Shown piece by piece: positions 37,541 through 49,498 of a stretch of DNA of 64,000 bases (positions are counted from its first letter, which is position 1; every line of letters begins with the position of its first letter). This stretch comes from Berberis thunbergii (Eukaryota; Streptophyta; Magnoliopsida; Ranunculales; Berberidaceae). Made by a program: the position numbers and the translations under genes. The notes beneath the pieces were generated by a model. The model was not told the origin of the DNA. It searched no databases and saw only the letters and a list, made by a program, of their open reading frames with translations. The DNA lies in contig QNQO01000809.1 in NCBI GenBank assembly GCA_003290165.1, positions 1 through 64,000 on the forward strand, given 5' to 3'.

Positions 37541-37898
37541 GCAGAACTATCTTGATTCTATCATAGGTACAACTCTCAACTCTAACTATTTCCAGATTTT
37601 GTTACAAGTAGACTCAAATTCAAGCTATAACAGACCAAGCTTCCCAGTAGTTTTATCCATGGAACAAATTAGACTTGGTTTAAGATCATTCATATGCATC
37701 CCACCATAGTATCAATCAGTTTTTTTTTTTTTAATGTTTTGTTTTGTTTAGCACCCACTTGATTATCTTATTACTCAGTTGCTGACATTGTCTTGTGGTA
37801 CTTTATATTATTCGTGTTATTAACAGTGATCATATGATCATTTTATCAATTTCTTCCAAAAGACATACATTCATCTTTGATTGTTGCTGACATTGCAG

Positions 37899-39395
37899 AG
37901 TTTTGGGAGTCAGATGTGGAACACTGGCCTTAGCATTCAAGCAATTGTTACAAGTAATCTTCATGAAGAAATATGGCCTACTCTTAAGAAAGGTCATGAT
38001 TTCATAAAATGTTCGCAGGTTTTGATCTTACTACCATAAATTCTTGTGACTTTTACCAAAATGTGGATACACCATTAGCTTATAAATGTCTTAATGATGT
38101 TAATTTGAAGGTGAAAGACAATCCATCTGGCGACTTTCAAAGCATGCATCGCCATATTTCTAAGGGATCTTGGACTTTTTCTGATCAAGATAATGGGTGG
38201 CAAGTCTCAGATTGCACTGCAGAAGGACTAACTGTGAGAACCTCTACTTTTCCACTCATGATACAAATGTATTATTTCATCATTAATGGTTATGACGATG
38301 GTTGATATAACTACCTCATGTCTTTGACAGGGTTGCCTTCTGTTCTCACAAATGCCACCTGAACATGTTGGAGAAAAGCTGGAACCAGAGCGTTTTTATG
38401 ATTCGGTTCACGTCATTCTCTCTCTTCAAGTAAGTGTTCCTATAGCTGTGCACTGGTTCATAAGTCACATTTGATGTCCCATTTGACATGGTGGCAGGGT
38501 GGAAAAGGTGGTTTCACAGCGGGGGAGCGACCGACTAGACTGGATTGGCTAGAGGTGAACTTTTACACAGATCAAAATAGTAGCATACATTTCTCACCTA
38601 CAATTCTTAGAGTATTTGAGATGTTCAATTATCATTTGAAAAAAAAATTATTCTTAATTTTTTTTGTAGGTTCTAAATCCAACAGAACTATTTCATGGCC
38701 TTGTTTTTTAGTTTGAGTAAGCAATCTTACTTCATCAATTTCCTTATTGAGTGTTATGACTTATTTTTACTCATTAATGCCAATGGAGTCATACCTCAGG
38801 TACGTTGAATGCGCTGCATCGGCAATTCATGCTCTAGTCTTGTTCAAGAAGTTATATCAAGGAAAATGGAATGAAGAAATCGACCTTTCCATTTCAAAAG
38901 CAGTACGATTCATTGAAGAGATTCAAATGCCTGATGGTTCATGGTATGTTCAATGGTTTAATTATAAAAAAACTTTCCACACCCACAGAAAAACATGTAA
39001 TAAATTGAAGATATACTTTCACAGGTATGGAAACTGGGGAATTTGTTTCATCTACAACACATTTTTCGCCCTACGAGGACTTTCAACTGTTGGGAAAAAT
39101 TGTTAAAATAGCCCTACGGTCCTTAAAGCTTGCGACTTTTTGCTATCAAAACAACTGATCTCTGGCGGTTGGGGAGAGAGTTATCTTTCTTGCCCCCAGA
39201 AGGTAATGTTCATGCATAGATTCTTTGTGTTTATGAAGCTAAATTCCATATTTCTTCTATTGTTTTCAAAGGCCTATCTTAGCTAATATCCCCATTCCTT
39301 GTTTGGTGAAACAGAAATATAGACCTTTAGGAAACAACAGAACAAACTTAGTACAAACTGCAAGGGTTTTGATGGGTCTTATTCATGGTGGGCAG
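37899..39395 (+). pseudogene. captured oxidosqualene cyclase fragment, eight exons
   Basis: Exons 37899-38018, 38111-38233, 38331-38429, 38498-38554, 38670-38716, 38800-38943, 39025-39202 and 39315-39395 join in phase with canonical GT-AG borders. They encode the middle to C-terminal part of a triterpene/sterol cyclase: [29 protein letters not shown], the catalytic motif in [20 protein letters not shown] and [12 protein letters not shown] (QW repeats), and NLVQTARVLMGLIHGGQ. Two nonsense codons break the frame: TAG at 38709-38711 and TAA at 39104-39106. The N-terminal half and the final exons are missing. Product class (cycloartenol, amyrin or other) cannot be told. It sits just inside the right part of the CACTA element. 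Confidence 0.92.
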
Positions 39396-40325
39396 GTCAG
39401 TGAAGATTTTTCTTTCAAACAAACCGTTCTTGTTAACAAATTATATAACTTCTCTGGTTGAGAAAATGTTGCTACAGTTTCCTCAAAGTAAATGGTTTTC
39501 AATTAGCTAGAATCCCAAAACAACAAGACTTGCATTTGTCAAGAAGTCCATCTGGATGATGGCTTTTATGTTGTAATGTACTTCCCTTAGGAAACTCAAC
39601 TTTAGGGGTGACACTAAATAGAGTAATTCTGATATGAGTTGATTGATTCAGCAGGTTGGGGTAGACTCCCCTTGGCGTTTTGGTAGGGGATTTCAATTTC
39701 ATAACATGAAGAAGAAAAGGAAGGGGTGTGTACTAGGAGGAACTCTAGTATGGTTGTTGCTGCTGCTGCTGTTGTTGTTGTTGTCGTTGCTATCGTTGCT
39801 GTTATTGTTGTCGATAGCCCCTGTTGTTGTTTCTGCTGTCGTTGTTGTTGTTGCAGGTGTAGATTAATAAGAGTTTGTACATTATGTACATTCATCATCA
39901 CAAAAATTATGTCGTTGCTTTCGTTCCCTTTTTTCCTTTGAAACATTATGTACATTCATCATCACAAAAATGTTTAGATCATTCAACATTTCTTTTAGCA
40001 AAAGGAAGTGAAAATAATACATTTTATTTTCTTTTGGTTGATCACCAACATGGTGTTTCTTGTCTTTGTCACAATGAATTTCGAGTGCTCAGGCTAATGC
40101 ATACATGATAAGATGTAATAAAAAGTCATTTGATAGTAATAAAAAAAAAAATTGCTATGTATACTTACCATAGCGGTTTTAGAGTCTACTATAGCGTTTT
40201 TAAAACGCTATGGAAGAGGCTACCATAGCGGTTTTGAAAACCGCTATAATATCCCCTGGGTCTATTATAGCGCCGACTGTCATAGCGGTTTTTAAACGCT
40301 ATTGATCACAATTTTTCTTGTAGTG
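39396..40325. other. right arm of the CACTA element
   Basis: Non-coding. It has a GTT/GCT trinucleotide strip (39750-39860), a short tandem copy of ATTATGTACATTCATCATCA (39884 and 39943), and subterminal motifs CATAGCGGTTTT / AAAACGCTAT at 40170-40310 before the terminus. Confidence 0.7.
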
Positions 40326-40587
40326 AATTCAAGGTGGAAAAGGGGGCATTTTTTAATTTAACAAAATCACTTATCCATTGTTGTTCTACCCTTATTGGAT
40401 TCTGTCATGTTTGCTTCTTTTTTTGTTCTTCTTTTGTCTCCAACTATTATGTGAGGGTTGCCAAACTATATTTTCTACGATTGAGATTATGCAAAGCCTT
40501 GTGTTATACTTTACTTCTATTGATACCATAGAAGTTTGGATAACTCTGGTGAATATATTTGTTGGATGATAGTAACCCTCAGTGGGG

Positions 40588-42267
40588 TTTTTTTTTTTTT
40601 TGATAAAAGCATATTGCATATAAATATTAAGGATATCGGTTACAATACTAATGTCCGACCTTAGTGGCTAGTGAGTGAGTCTCATAATTGAGTTCTCTAG
40701 GAATATAATTACAAAACCAAAAGGGATGATAAATAAGAAGCCGTCGAATGCTAGTGATGAGGGGACGCCATACCCAGTCCATCTAAAGGTGCTACAAATC
40801 ATCAAAAACACTTGAAATAAGTTGTCTGGAGTCCCCTAATAAGAATCTTGTTCGTTATTGCCTTTCTTGGATTAGAAGCAAAGCTGCCTCGGCTGCATAG
40901 CATTCAGTCAATGTACTATCTATTATTTTTCCTTCAATAGGGCATGCCACCTGAGCAATAATCTTTCCTTGGAGATTGACCGCCGACATGCCAATAGCAT
41001 CTTGATGGGATGAGGCAAAAAAGCTAGCATCATAAGCGACAATAACTGTATCTAGATCCTGATGGTAAGGAATGGGTCTGAGCTGAATGGATATAGAATT
41101 AATAGAGTGATTCCTAACTGTTTGGATTTGAAAATGAAGAAGTTGTATCCTGGTTGTGGCTAACTCGGTGAAAGGAACATAAGAAGTGGACGAGCCTGAT
41201 TCAGAAGATGTATTTGGCACTTGATTTGACCAAGAATCAATAACGGTTGTGGCAAGGGTATGGTGAATGGAATCCATTTTATCAACACCTCGATTATTCA
41301 GAAGATTTTGGTGACTTAGGGAATTGGAGCTTGTGGGAAACCATTGGTGTTTCCAATTTTGCCAAAGACGATGAAAAAAATATAGGAATTGCTGAGGGCA
41401 AATTTTGGTTTTGTTGAAAACCCAATTGTTCTGAATCTGCCACACAACAAGAAGAAAGGTTGTGAATTGGGCAAGCAATTCATCCTTGATATCTTTGTGC
41501 ATATTGGCAATCTCCCACATGAAATTGAGAAAGAGAGGAATTGTTGGCCTTGCAAAGTTTTCATCACGCCAATCAATGGGAATAGGAGAGATAAGCCACA
41601 ACCGATGAATGACCGGGCAAATGAAGAAAAGATGTGTAAAATCCTCTAAGTGGTTATTACAGAAAATACAACAATCTTCTATGGGGGTGTGAAGCTGTTG
41701 CAGATTGGTCATTGTAGGAAGGATGTCTTGGTTGATCTTCCATATAAGGAATAACGAGTTAGGAGGCGTTTTGATGTGCCACAATTCTTTGAGAATCTTG
41801 GGATTGAACATGTTAGCGCTAGAAAAAGAGGTGGAGGAGTCAAACTGATAATTTATAAACGCTTTGGTTGCATTTTTTTACTTAAAAGATTAATTTTTTG
41901 TTTGGAAGCCAGATAAGCTTATCCATATTTTCATAAGGGCCTAATTAGGTTGTCCTGAATGTCTTTAGCAACCGGGGGGGGGGGGGGGGGGGAAGAGAGT
42001 TAATGAGAACAAAGTCCCATTGAATGTGATGATTAGAAGAGACGGTCCAAATATCTGAAATCCTAGTAGGCATGGTCTGATCTTGGAAGTTAGGAATGCA
42101 ATCAACAGGACTAATTCAGGTTTGACCCAGCAATCGTGCCAAATGTCAATAGATTCACCAGACAATACTTGCCAAACAAAATAATGTTTCATCTTGGCAA
42201 GAGTAGAGAGAATGCCTCTCCAAGATAAAGAGGCAATTGAAGGGGATTTAGAGATTTGAGGAAATTT
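40588..42267 (-). mobile_element. 5'-truncated LINE (L1-type) with decayed ORF2 tail
   Basis: On the minus strand ORF2 reads GESIDIWHDCWV near 42150. After a G/C homopolymer near 41972-41991, a 318-codon frame (41811-40855) carries the zinc-binding RT domain (CCIFCNNHLEDFTHLFFICP, HRLW) and the first half of an RNase H domain (VIVAYDASFFASSHQDAIGM, CYAAEAALLL). The second half (CNYIPRELNYETHSLA) continues past stop codons to about 40648. A poly(A) tail follows (T-run on the plus strand at 40588-40601). CTCAGTGGGG (40578) and CTCAGTAGGTT (42268) may be the decayed target duplication. Reverse transcriptase itself is missing. Confidence 0.82.
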
Positions 42268-43306
42268 CTCAGTAGGTTAATTTGAAAGTTCTTAAACATA
42301 TACAAATTGTTGTTCAAGTTTTTGAGGAAACCTATTGAGTTTGAATTGATTAAGGTTTAAAAAAAAACATTTCATTTACTAACGGAATACTTGAGACCAC
42401 CACATATAAAGTTCGAGTTTGGTCGGGAAGGAATTGTATGTTGTCTTTAGTACTACCAAATTATGCAAAGATGTCGATTTGTTTCAAGAAATCAGCAAAG
42501 TGAAAAAACTTTAATATCAGTGTAAGTCAAAATAGTCAAGTGATTTGGAGTATCTGACTTAGGGATTAGATTTGAGAATTCTAATTTGATCCATTGATTT
42601 CGATCTTAAGAGATGACTAGACATAGTATTAAACAAAATATACACATAGTATCAATCTCTAACAAGGTCATACACATAGTATCCATAAGAAGGATAAAAA
42701 AACTTTATAGAATAAAAAAAATGTAATAAACTCGTGGAATTAAAGCAAAAACAATTTGACAAGCCCAATAAAAAATAAATTGATAATTTGTTGAATGTTC
42801 AAACTTAACGATGCATTGGGTATGCATGCACTATATATATCCTTCACCAATAAGTAATTCTTACAAGATAATTTTTAGTTTTGAGTTTTAAAATATCTTT
42901 TGTCTTTGTCCATTGCAAATTTGACATAGGTAAAATAAGGAAAAACTTTATATTCAGGCTCACGGTCATTGAAACCCCGTAGTGACAATATATTTCATAT
43001 CTCAAGGTTATAAGAAACCAAAAATTTGAAGTCATAAATGAATATAATGGTCCGCCTTAGAGTTATGAATAACACCGATGCATGTCTTGCCCATTTATTT
43101 CAATAACAAACAAATCGCTTCACCCAATGTGTCTACATTTTACTATTGAACCAATAAACAAAACCATCAATATTTGCTTGTGAAAGTGTATACGAATTAC
43201 TATTTTAATAATCATTGTTTATGGTGAAAATGTGTTTGTGAATTATACTAAAACTTTTATTTATTCTTGTAAACATATTTGGTTAAATTATGAACATTGT
43301 ATTGAG
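42268..43306. repeat. intergenic DNA including segment b' of the segmental duplication
   Basis: 42650-43150 is the diverged direct copy of 32950-33480. The rest is AT-rich and non-coding. Confidence 0.7.
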
Positions 43307-45332
43307 TGTTGGGAATTTGTCGTAGGCTTTGCAATGATCAGTTGAAGGATATTCAACTCATGAAGACTAATCCAAAGTCGTGATGATTGAAGGTGAAATA
43401 ATAATTCAAGCAAGTCAATCTCATGACAATTCCAATAAGAATATAATCATCATCAATGCCTTGAAGACTAAAGTCCAAGCCGGAGCAAAAAGACCGACGA
43501 GTTAAGCTGGGGCGTGAATGAAGAATGAGAAGATGTTTGAAGACATTTGGACATTGGAGCTGAATAACAAAAATTGACCAAAGTTGACCAAAAGTCAATG
43601 TCAATGTCATTATCATTCGAGGATCAGTCAATTAAAGTCAAACGTCCATGAAAATTGAAGTCAGTCATTCAAGAAGGTGGAATTGAATAAGAAGTCCAAG
43701 AAGATGGACTAAATGGGTAATGGAATACCAAGTCAAAGTCAAAGTCAAGTCGATGAAACTTTGGGTCAAGGAAAGGAATTAGACCAGTTGGCTGGCTGAA
43801 AATTTGATAATCCAATTTGAATTTGAAGGTGAAAACAAATGAAATGAGATTTTCTTTCATCAAGGATACAACCCCAAGTGATATAAAAGACAATCCATGT
43901 GATATAAAGTATAGGTCAATGTTACAAAGTACATGGTCAGTGTGAGAAATGAATCTCTCCACTTTGAAATTCCTTTTTACCATAGTGAAGTTGACTTCAC
44001 ACACTGAAATGTTAAAACCAGCAAAAAGTTGCTCTGAATATGGTCATTCGCGAAAAATAGAGAATGGCATCAACGAAGTCGATTTCACCCCTCCAAATCT
44101 AGTCTATAAATACCAGAGCCTCTCCTTTGCTCATTTAAAAAATAGAGATATCCATGGCTGATTTGTGAGCTAAACATAGACCAAATAACTTATTTGTTGA
44201 AATCTAAAGGCCCTAGAGAAAAACATCTTCATTCTCACCCCAAACCTTCCATGCTTGGAAGGGTGAAACTTCACTATTATTCTATAAAGTAGGAGATCCG
44301 AACTCAAACTTTTTCTAGTTCGTCTATTTGAGAGATATTGCTAGAAAAGCCTAAAGAGTGTTAGCTTGCTAAACTCATCTTATGGCACATGGGTTCTTGA
44401 ATCCGTGAAAATGGATTCATACAAGTAAGTATCACCCCGGTGATTCCAAATAAGTGGTAAGACTTGATTGTGCCCCATGTCATGGTGGTGTGATCATTGA
44501 AAAATCGATAAATCTCATGGAATACGTTCATAAGACTAGGTGGTATATCTAAAATAGCAAAAACATGCCAATAAGATTTGGTTGTAGTACATCTCAATGA
44601 TGATCGCCAAGGTGTTCGTAAGGCTCGTGAAACAAAATACTTGGTTTGTGTTGGTAAGTCTCAAAGGAACATGGTGATTAGACCTTGTGAGGTTGTGGAA
44701 CGTTGATTGAGAGTGAATTTTGCATTTAATCAAGTAATACAAGCTTGAATCTACGAGCTCTTTCCACCAAGGAAGTAGCTGGTCGGAGTCAATCAACTCT
44801 GACTGAGGTGAACCTCATATTATATCGGTGTCTTTGTGTGGTTTGCTTTCTTCCCCCTTGACTCTATTTACTTTACTTGCATATTATATATTTGTTTTAC
44901 TTGTGTTATTTGATTCTTCATATAGATCTCACAATTTGCATGCTTTATTCTTATTTAGGAGTTTTCAAAATCAACCTTGCAAAAATCTCTTTTTCTAAAA
45001 CCAAGACTTAGATTTTGGTTTCAAACCCATTTCACATTAACCATTTGATCCCAGGTCTTGAGACCTAGAGTTGAGCTCATATCTCTCATACTCTATTATA
45101 GGGTTTTTAGCCTAGTTTCATAGGCTTTGAACTTCATCTTTGAAGTGTTTTTATTGGTGTTTGAACTAAAGTGAAGTCGGGCGAACACGATGTGATTTAT
45201 TTTTTGAAGCAATTGTGAGATTATCATATGCTTGACATTCTTCCACAAAAAATTTCAAAGAACAACCTGATTTTCAAAAAGATACTATTCACCCCCTTCG
45301 GTCTTGATTAGCCTAGTATTAGCGCACTTTCA
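43307..45332 (+). mobile_element. probable solo LTR of a copia (SIRE/Maximus-like) element
   Basis: Starts TGTTGGGAATTTGTCGTAGG and ends in a stretch with TATTCACCCCCTTCGGTC then GCGCACTTTCA, the wording typical of large plant copia LTRs. A TATA-like CTATAAATACC lies at 44103. No primer site, coding region or matching second LTR adjoins it, so it is a solo or truncated LTR. Flanking 5-mers do not match, so the exact ends are uncertain. Confidence 0.5.
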
Positions 45333-46588
45333 TATGGTACCTACTAATTGTCCTTAATTCAATAAAAAAAAGTATATGCATCATTCCATTTTTCTCTTTA
45401 AATTTGCTCCTTGAATATTACAATAATAATCCATTCAAGAAATTCTATCAGAATTTTTACAATAGATGCAACAAATCAAAAACCTAAACCCATGTATGCA
45501 ACATCGATCCATTCAATAAATTTTGCCAAATAAAAAAACTATTGGCAGGTTATCAAACAAACAAAGTACGAGGGAAACATGCATCCACATTATAATTACC
45601 GTAAAGAATAAAAGAAAAACAAGCTCAAATATTTTAGTTTCAAAATCACACAAAACAGTTCTACCTAAACTACTAAATTAATGAACAACACTATTAAGAT
45701 ATGCACGTTACACCAAAGGTGAATTACTATCTGGATTATTATAACGTGCGTTCCCCAAATGAATAGTACCACGTGCATGTCACTGACTCTAATTTTTGTT
45801 TCCTCAATTGCCCTCTCAATTCTATCACATTTACAAATAAAATCGACAACCAGGGGTAATTTGGTATATTCACAATCAACAATCAATTTTCAAACCATGA
45901 ACAATGATTATTTTCAATTTCATCAATGCCTTCCCAATTTAATTATTTTTACAAAAAAACATAAAGAGAATAAACAGTGATTAAGGGTATTTGTTTAAAT
46001 GCAAATATTACTTTTGAATATAATAATATTAGTATCATTATAATGAACAGTGTTTTGTCTCCACTTTAAACTTTGTTTTCCATTGAACCCTTACAAGTTA
46101 TTAATATTTACGAGAAAAATCATTATGTGGGTAAATAATGATAAGGGAAAGTTTATCTTTTAAGCATTGATGAACAGTTCCCAACAGTAAACTCTATTAC
46201 AGATGTTTACAATGTTACCCTTCAAAGTCAGAATATTTACATTTCAACTCAGCCCTTCATAAATATTTGTAAATTATAATTTATATGAAGCCCCAATTTT
46301 CTAGACAATTAAAAGCCCTTACCTCTAATTTTTTTATTTCCCATTTTGTTTTTCACATTTCATATTTGTACAATCAAAACCAACCTCTTTTAATTATTGA
46401 TTAATTATACTTAAATCCATAACATATTTCATTTAAAGCTCTCTAATTATTTATAAACCATACATATGCCATTAAATTATAAATAATTATTTTATTTATA
46501 AATTCAAATATATTTTTACTTGTTATTGAATTTTTAATAAAATAAAATTGACCAAATATTTGTGCACGTAGAGCGCATCAACCCCTAG
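45333..46588 (+). other. AT-rich DNA ending in a Helitron-like 3' terminus
   Basis: No gene. The right end has a short hairpin (TGCAC-GTAGA-GCGCA, 46563-46577) followed by TCAACCCCTAG and T, fitting a Helitron 3' end (hairpin about 10 bases before CTRR, insertion before T). I could not find the matching 5' TC terminus. Confidence 0.3.
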
Positions 46589-46915
46589 TTTTAATAATCA
46601 TTATTTGTGGCACCCTTTGCTCTCCATGTTTGGTGTAATCCAAATATATGAACTACTTTATCTTCTTCTTTTTTCTCTTGAAATCTGTATATCAAAAAAT
46701 GTACTATGACGTTAAGCCATTAGCTAAATTGTATAGAATTATGACAATTTGAAAAAAAAAATCATGTTAAAATCATGTTTGTAATATCAGGCCATTTTCT
46801 AAATTGACATATTGTTTTGGAGCTAGGGTTGCAAATGATCACAGTAAGAGTTGAAAACACCTTTACATTATAACTAATGATACACCAAAACGTTTTCTCA
46901 TTTACATCATACACG

Positions 46916-47521
46916 TGTCATGATGATCTTGAGAAATGATAGGCCCAAGCGTCAGCCCAACACTGATTCGGCCCAAGCGGTTCCAAGCACGCACAATGTT
47001 GTCCGCAAGACGAACCCAAATCATACAGCCTACGCGTCTCGCAACTATCCCAATACCCATAAGCCCTATTAAGGTAAGTATCTCGAGGATAAGTTTTGGA
47101 CAGACAAGACAACAACATTTTGCTTCCAACTAGGAAGCAAATACCAGAATATACGTCGCACATGGAAATCTATGGACAACACTGATTGGGAACTATCTCC
47201 CGTGTGTCTAAGAACACAAGTCTAACAGGGAAGCTTCCCTTCACAACACAACTCCTAAATATATAAGGATTTTCACAAAGATCTCTTCCCTAAACTACGC
47301 CACTGATGGCCTGGTCGAACCAGGACTCCAACACTATAAATAAGACATGAGATTGGTAAGCTAAGGTATGTTACGAATTCCTTATTTACAACATTATGCC
47401 TTCCTCAGATCTCTGTTTGACTTTAGCATCGGAGTGTCATCGGCCACCACAATGGTGGTTCATGGCTCACGCGCGTTCCTTATGTAGGTCAAGGTCAAAC
47501 AGGGAGCGAAAATCGACTACA
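46916..47521 (+). mobile_element. 5' LTR of a Tat-like Ty3/gypsy retrotransposon
   Basis: Starts TGTCATGATGATCTTGAG and ends GACTACA directly before a primer site. It contains a TATA box (CACTATAAATAAGAC, near 47332), the TTAGCATCGGAGTGTCATC motif and the CACCACAATGGTGG palindrome usual in Tat/Ogre-type LTRs. Length about 606 bp. The start is the less certain end. Confidence 0.65.
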
Positions 47522-47525
47522 TCAG

Positions 47526-47545
47526 TTTGGCAGCATTTGTGGGGA
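47526..47545 (+). other. primer-binding site of the Tat-like element
   Basis: TTTGGCAGCATTTGTGGGGA, four bases after the LTR, is a mutated form of the TGGCGCC-GT-C-TGTGGGGA site used by Tat/Ogre elements. The changes are largely C-to-T or G-to-A at CG sites, as expected after methylation. Confidence 0.6.
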
Positions 47546-47583
47546 AGACAAAGTTCCAAACTAATCACTAGCATTATCTCTTT

Positions 47584-47666
47584 TCAGAATTCAAGGAGAT
47601 AGTGACCACCAGATCACGCAATAATGGAAAACAAGGGACGTGTCAAACACTCAGACTAGCTCTATA
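47584..47666 (+). pseudogene. start of Tat-like gag, cut off by a nested retrotransposon
   Basis: A degenerate reading TTRSRNNGKQG lies just after the primer site. It breaks at 47666, where the nested LTR element begins, and resumes at 55422 after the repeated CTATA. Confidence 0.45.
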
Positions 47667-49498
47667 TGATGCAGATTTTATTAACCTAAATTAATAACCT
47701 AATAAACCCTACTTGTAATACTGGTCGATTCCACGAGGATTGATGAGACAACCGAATTCTAAAACCTATTTAAACTAATTTAGAGTTGGGGGTTACAGCA
47801 GATGCAAATTACTTAATTAATAGAATTAAATTGAACAATTAAAAACTAAAGTGATAAGACAATGAGAGAGTGGACCAAGACAGTAAATCCACCACAGATT
47901 CTTCGAGACTTGTGTGACGTATCACTACGACTAATCTAAGGATTAATCCACATTCACAATTGATTTCAGCAAAAGCATAAACTCCTAGCATTACATATCT
48001 TTCTACGACACACAATCACAAATTTAAATTAATTGATTAAAACATGTTTCAAATATCAACAAAGGGAACTTCTAACTAGCGATTAGTCTAGATAATTATT
48101 CCGGATATAATTAGTGAAAGCAAATTATTGAAATCTAGAAATCAACAGTATTTAACATTCAAGCATATAGAAAACAATAATTCAGATACAACAAACTCTA
48201 GGAAACTCTGTGGTTCCATCTTCGCCTTGGCGCTGTGTCTCGAAGATCATAGTGCAAGAGGTCACAACATCAGTGGAGGTGAAATCCATCCCAGCACGAA
48301 CACACATCACGAGCAAGAGTGATAGTGGATTGTGGTGGCTCAGAATAGTTGTTCGGGTGCCACTATAATGTGCAATAAGTGAATGGATGGTGGTACAAAG
48401 CAAAAACAACGATGCCAATAGCCTGTTTTAAATTTCCCACCCTGTTTAATCGTCGTTCTCCTCGAGCTCCTGGTCCCTGCTGCGTTTTCTCCTAGTCCCT
48501 GCTGCGTTTTCTTCTTTTTTGTTGAACCTTAAAGAGAAAGAGAAGTCAGAGATAAAGAAAGAGAACGACGGGAGATGGAAGCAGGAGACAGACTTGGATG
48601 CGAAGCGGTGGCTGGTAGATGCTATGCGAGGTGGTTGCGATCTCTGTCTTTGTTTGTGTTGTGGTTGCGTTCCTCTTCTTCTTGGTTCTGCTCCTTGATT
48701 TGTACCTACGAGAAATAAAAAGAGAATTAGGGGGAAACGAGAAAGATAAGGCGAAGGGGAGAAGGAAATAAGAAAACAAGGGAAGAAGAAGTGCAGTGAT
48801 AGCTGCTGGATGTGTGAGGTCTCCTCTGTTGAAGGCGAGAGAGAAGGACACAGGGAGAAAGAGAGAGAGGAGAGAGGATGCTCGTGAGGGAGAGGAGGTG
48901 GTGGTGTTGGACGGTGTGGTGAAATCATTGTAAAAGAAGAAGATGTCGTGATGGTGGTGTTAGACATTAGGAACAGAGACATTGATAGTAAATAGAAGGG
49001 GGCAAGGGGTGTTAGATGGTGACGATGGCGAAGTAATGGTGGTTGGTTAGTAGCGAGAGACGAAGATCTCTATGCCTCTAACAATGAGGAAAATGATAGG
49101 CGTGGAAGGGAGGAGAAGGAAAAAGAGACTTGAGAAAAAGAGGGGTAAGGAAAAGGGAGAGGGGAAGACTCTGAATAGGTTTTTTTTAATCTATTTTCCT
49201 AGTTAGATTGGGTTTGGGTTTTTAGGTTAATTTTGAGCTTGGGTTTAGTAATAGGTGAATTTGGGTTTTTTTTAGTCAGGTTTAGGCATGATAGTCGACT
49301 TGTCACTTGTTACTTTGTACGACCATTTGAACCAACTAATTGATCATTCTTCGAATCGCCGCCTTAACACGATTTCATCTTTTACGCTCAAATTCCTACA
49401 AAAACATGAAAACGAAATAATTAGAATAAAATATAATAATCAAAACACTAACAAATATTAATTAAGGGATATATCATGTAATAATTATGTGGATATCA
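47667..49498 (-). repeat. 3' LTR of the nested element
   Basis: 1832 bp, colinear with 53574-55416. Marker blocks are AACCGAATTCTAAAACC, TAATTTAGAGTTGGGGGTT and GGAAACTCTGTGG. Its pyrimidine/purine-rich middle (48430-49170) gives spurious long frames. An RNA-end context TTTTGGGGTATT adjoins on the interior side (polypurine-like tract, minus strand). Confidence 0.9.

Larger units (their letters stand above)
33644..40325 (+). mobile_element. Pack-type CACTA transposon carrying three captured gene fragments
   Basis: Starts CACTACAACACAAATG and ends TTTTTCTTGTAGTG, giving CACTA-type imperfect inverted ends, between two AAT triplets (33641-33643 and 40326-40328), the 3-bp duplication expected of CACTA elements. 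Subterminal direct and inverted copies of TAGCGGTTTT and AACGCTAT sit at both ends (33671-33750 and 40170-40310). No transposase is present, so it is non-autonomous. Inside, all on the plus strand, are fragments of a WNK kinase, a type II H+-pyrophosphatase and an oxidosqualene cyclase. An unoccupied related site at about 29693 confirms the boundaries. Length 6682 bp. Confidence 0.93.

Noticed and set aside
39614..39955. Gln/Thr-rich and Leu/Val-rich frames
   Set aside because: Products of a GTT/GCT trinucleotide strip in the CACTA right arm.
32950..43150. The two b segments as LTRs of one large element
   Set aside because: No TG...CA ends, primer site, polypurine tract or coding region; the a-b-a'-b' order fits tandem duplication better.
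48446..48982. 178-codon Ser/Pro-rich frame
   Set aside because: It lies wholly inside an LTR, in a purine/pyrimidine-rich block, and the paired LTR at 54371-54900 has it broken differently.
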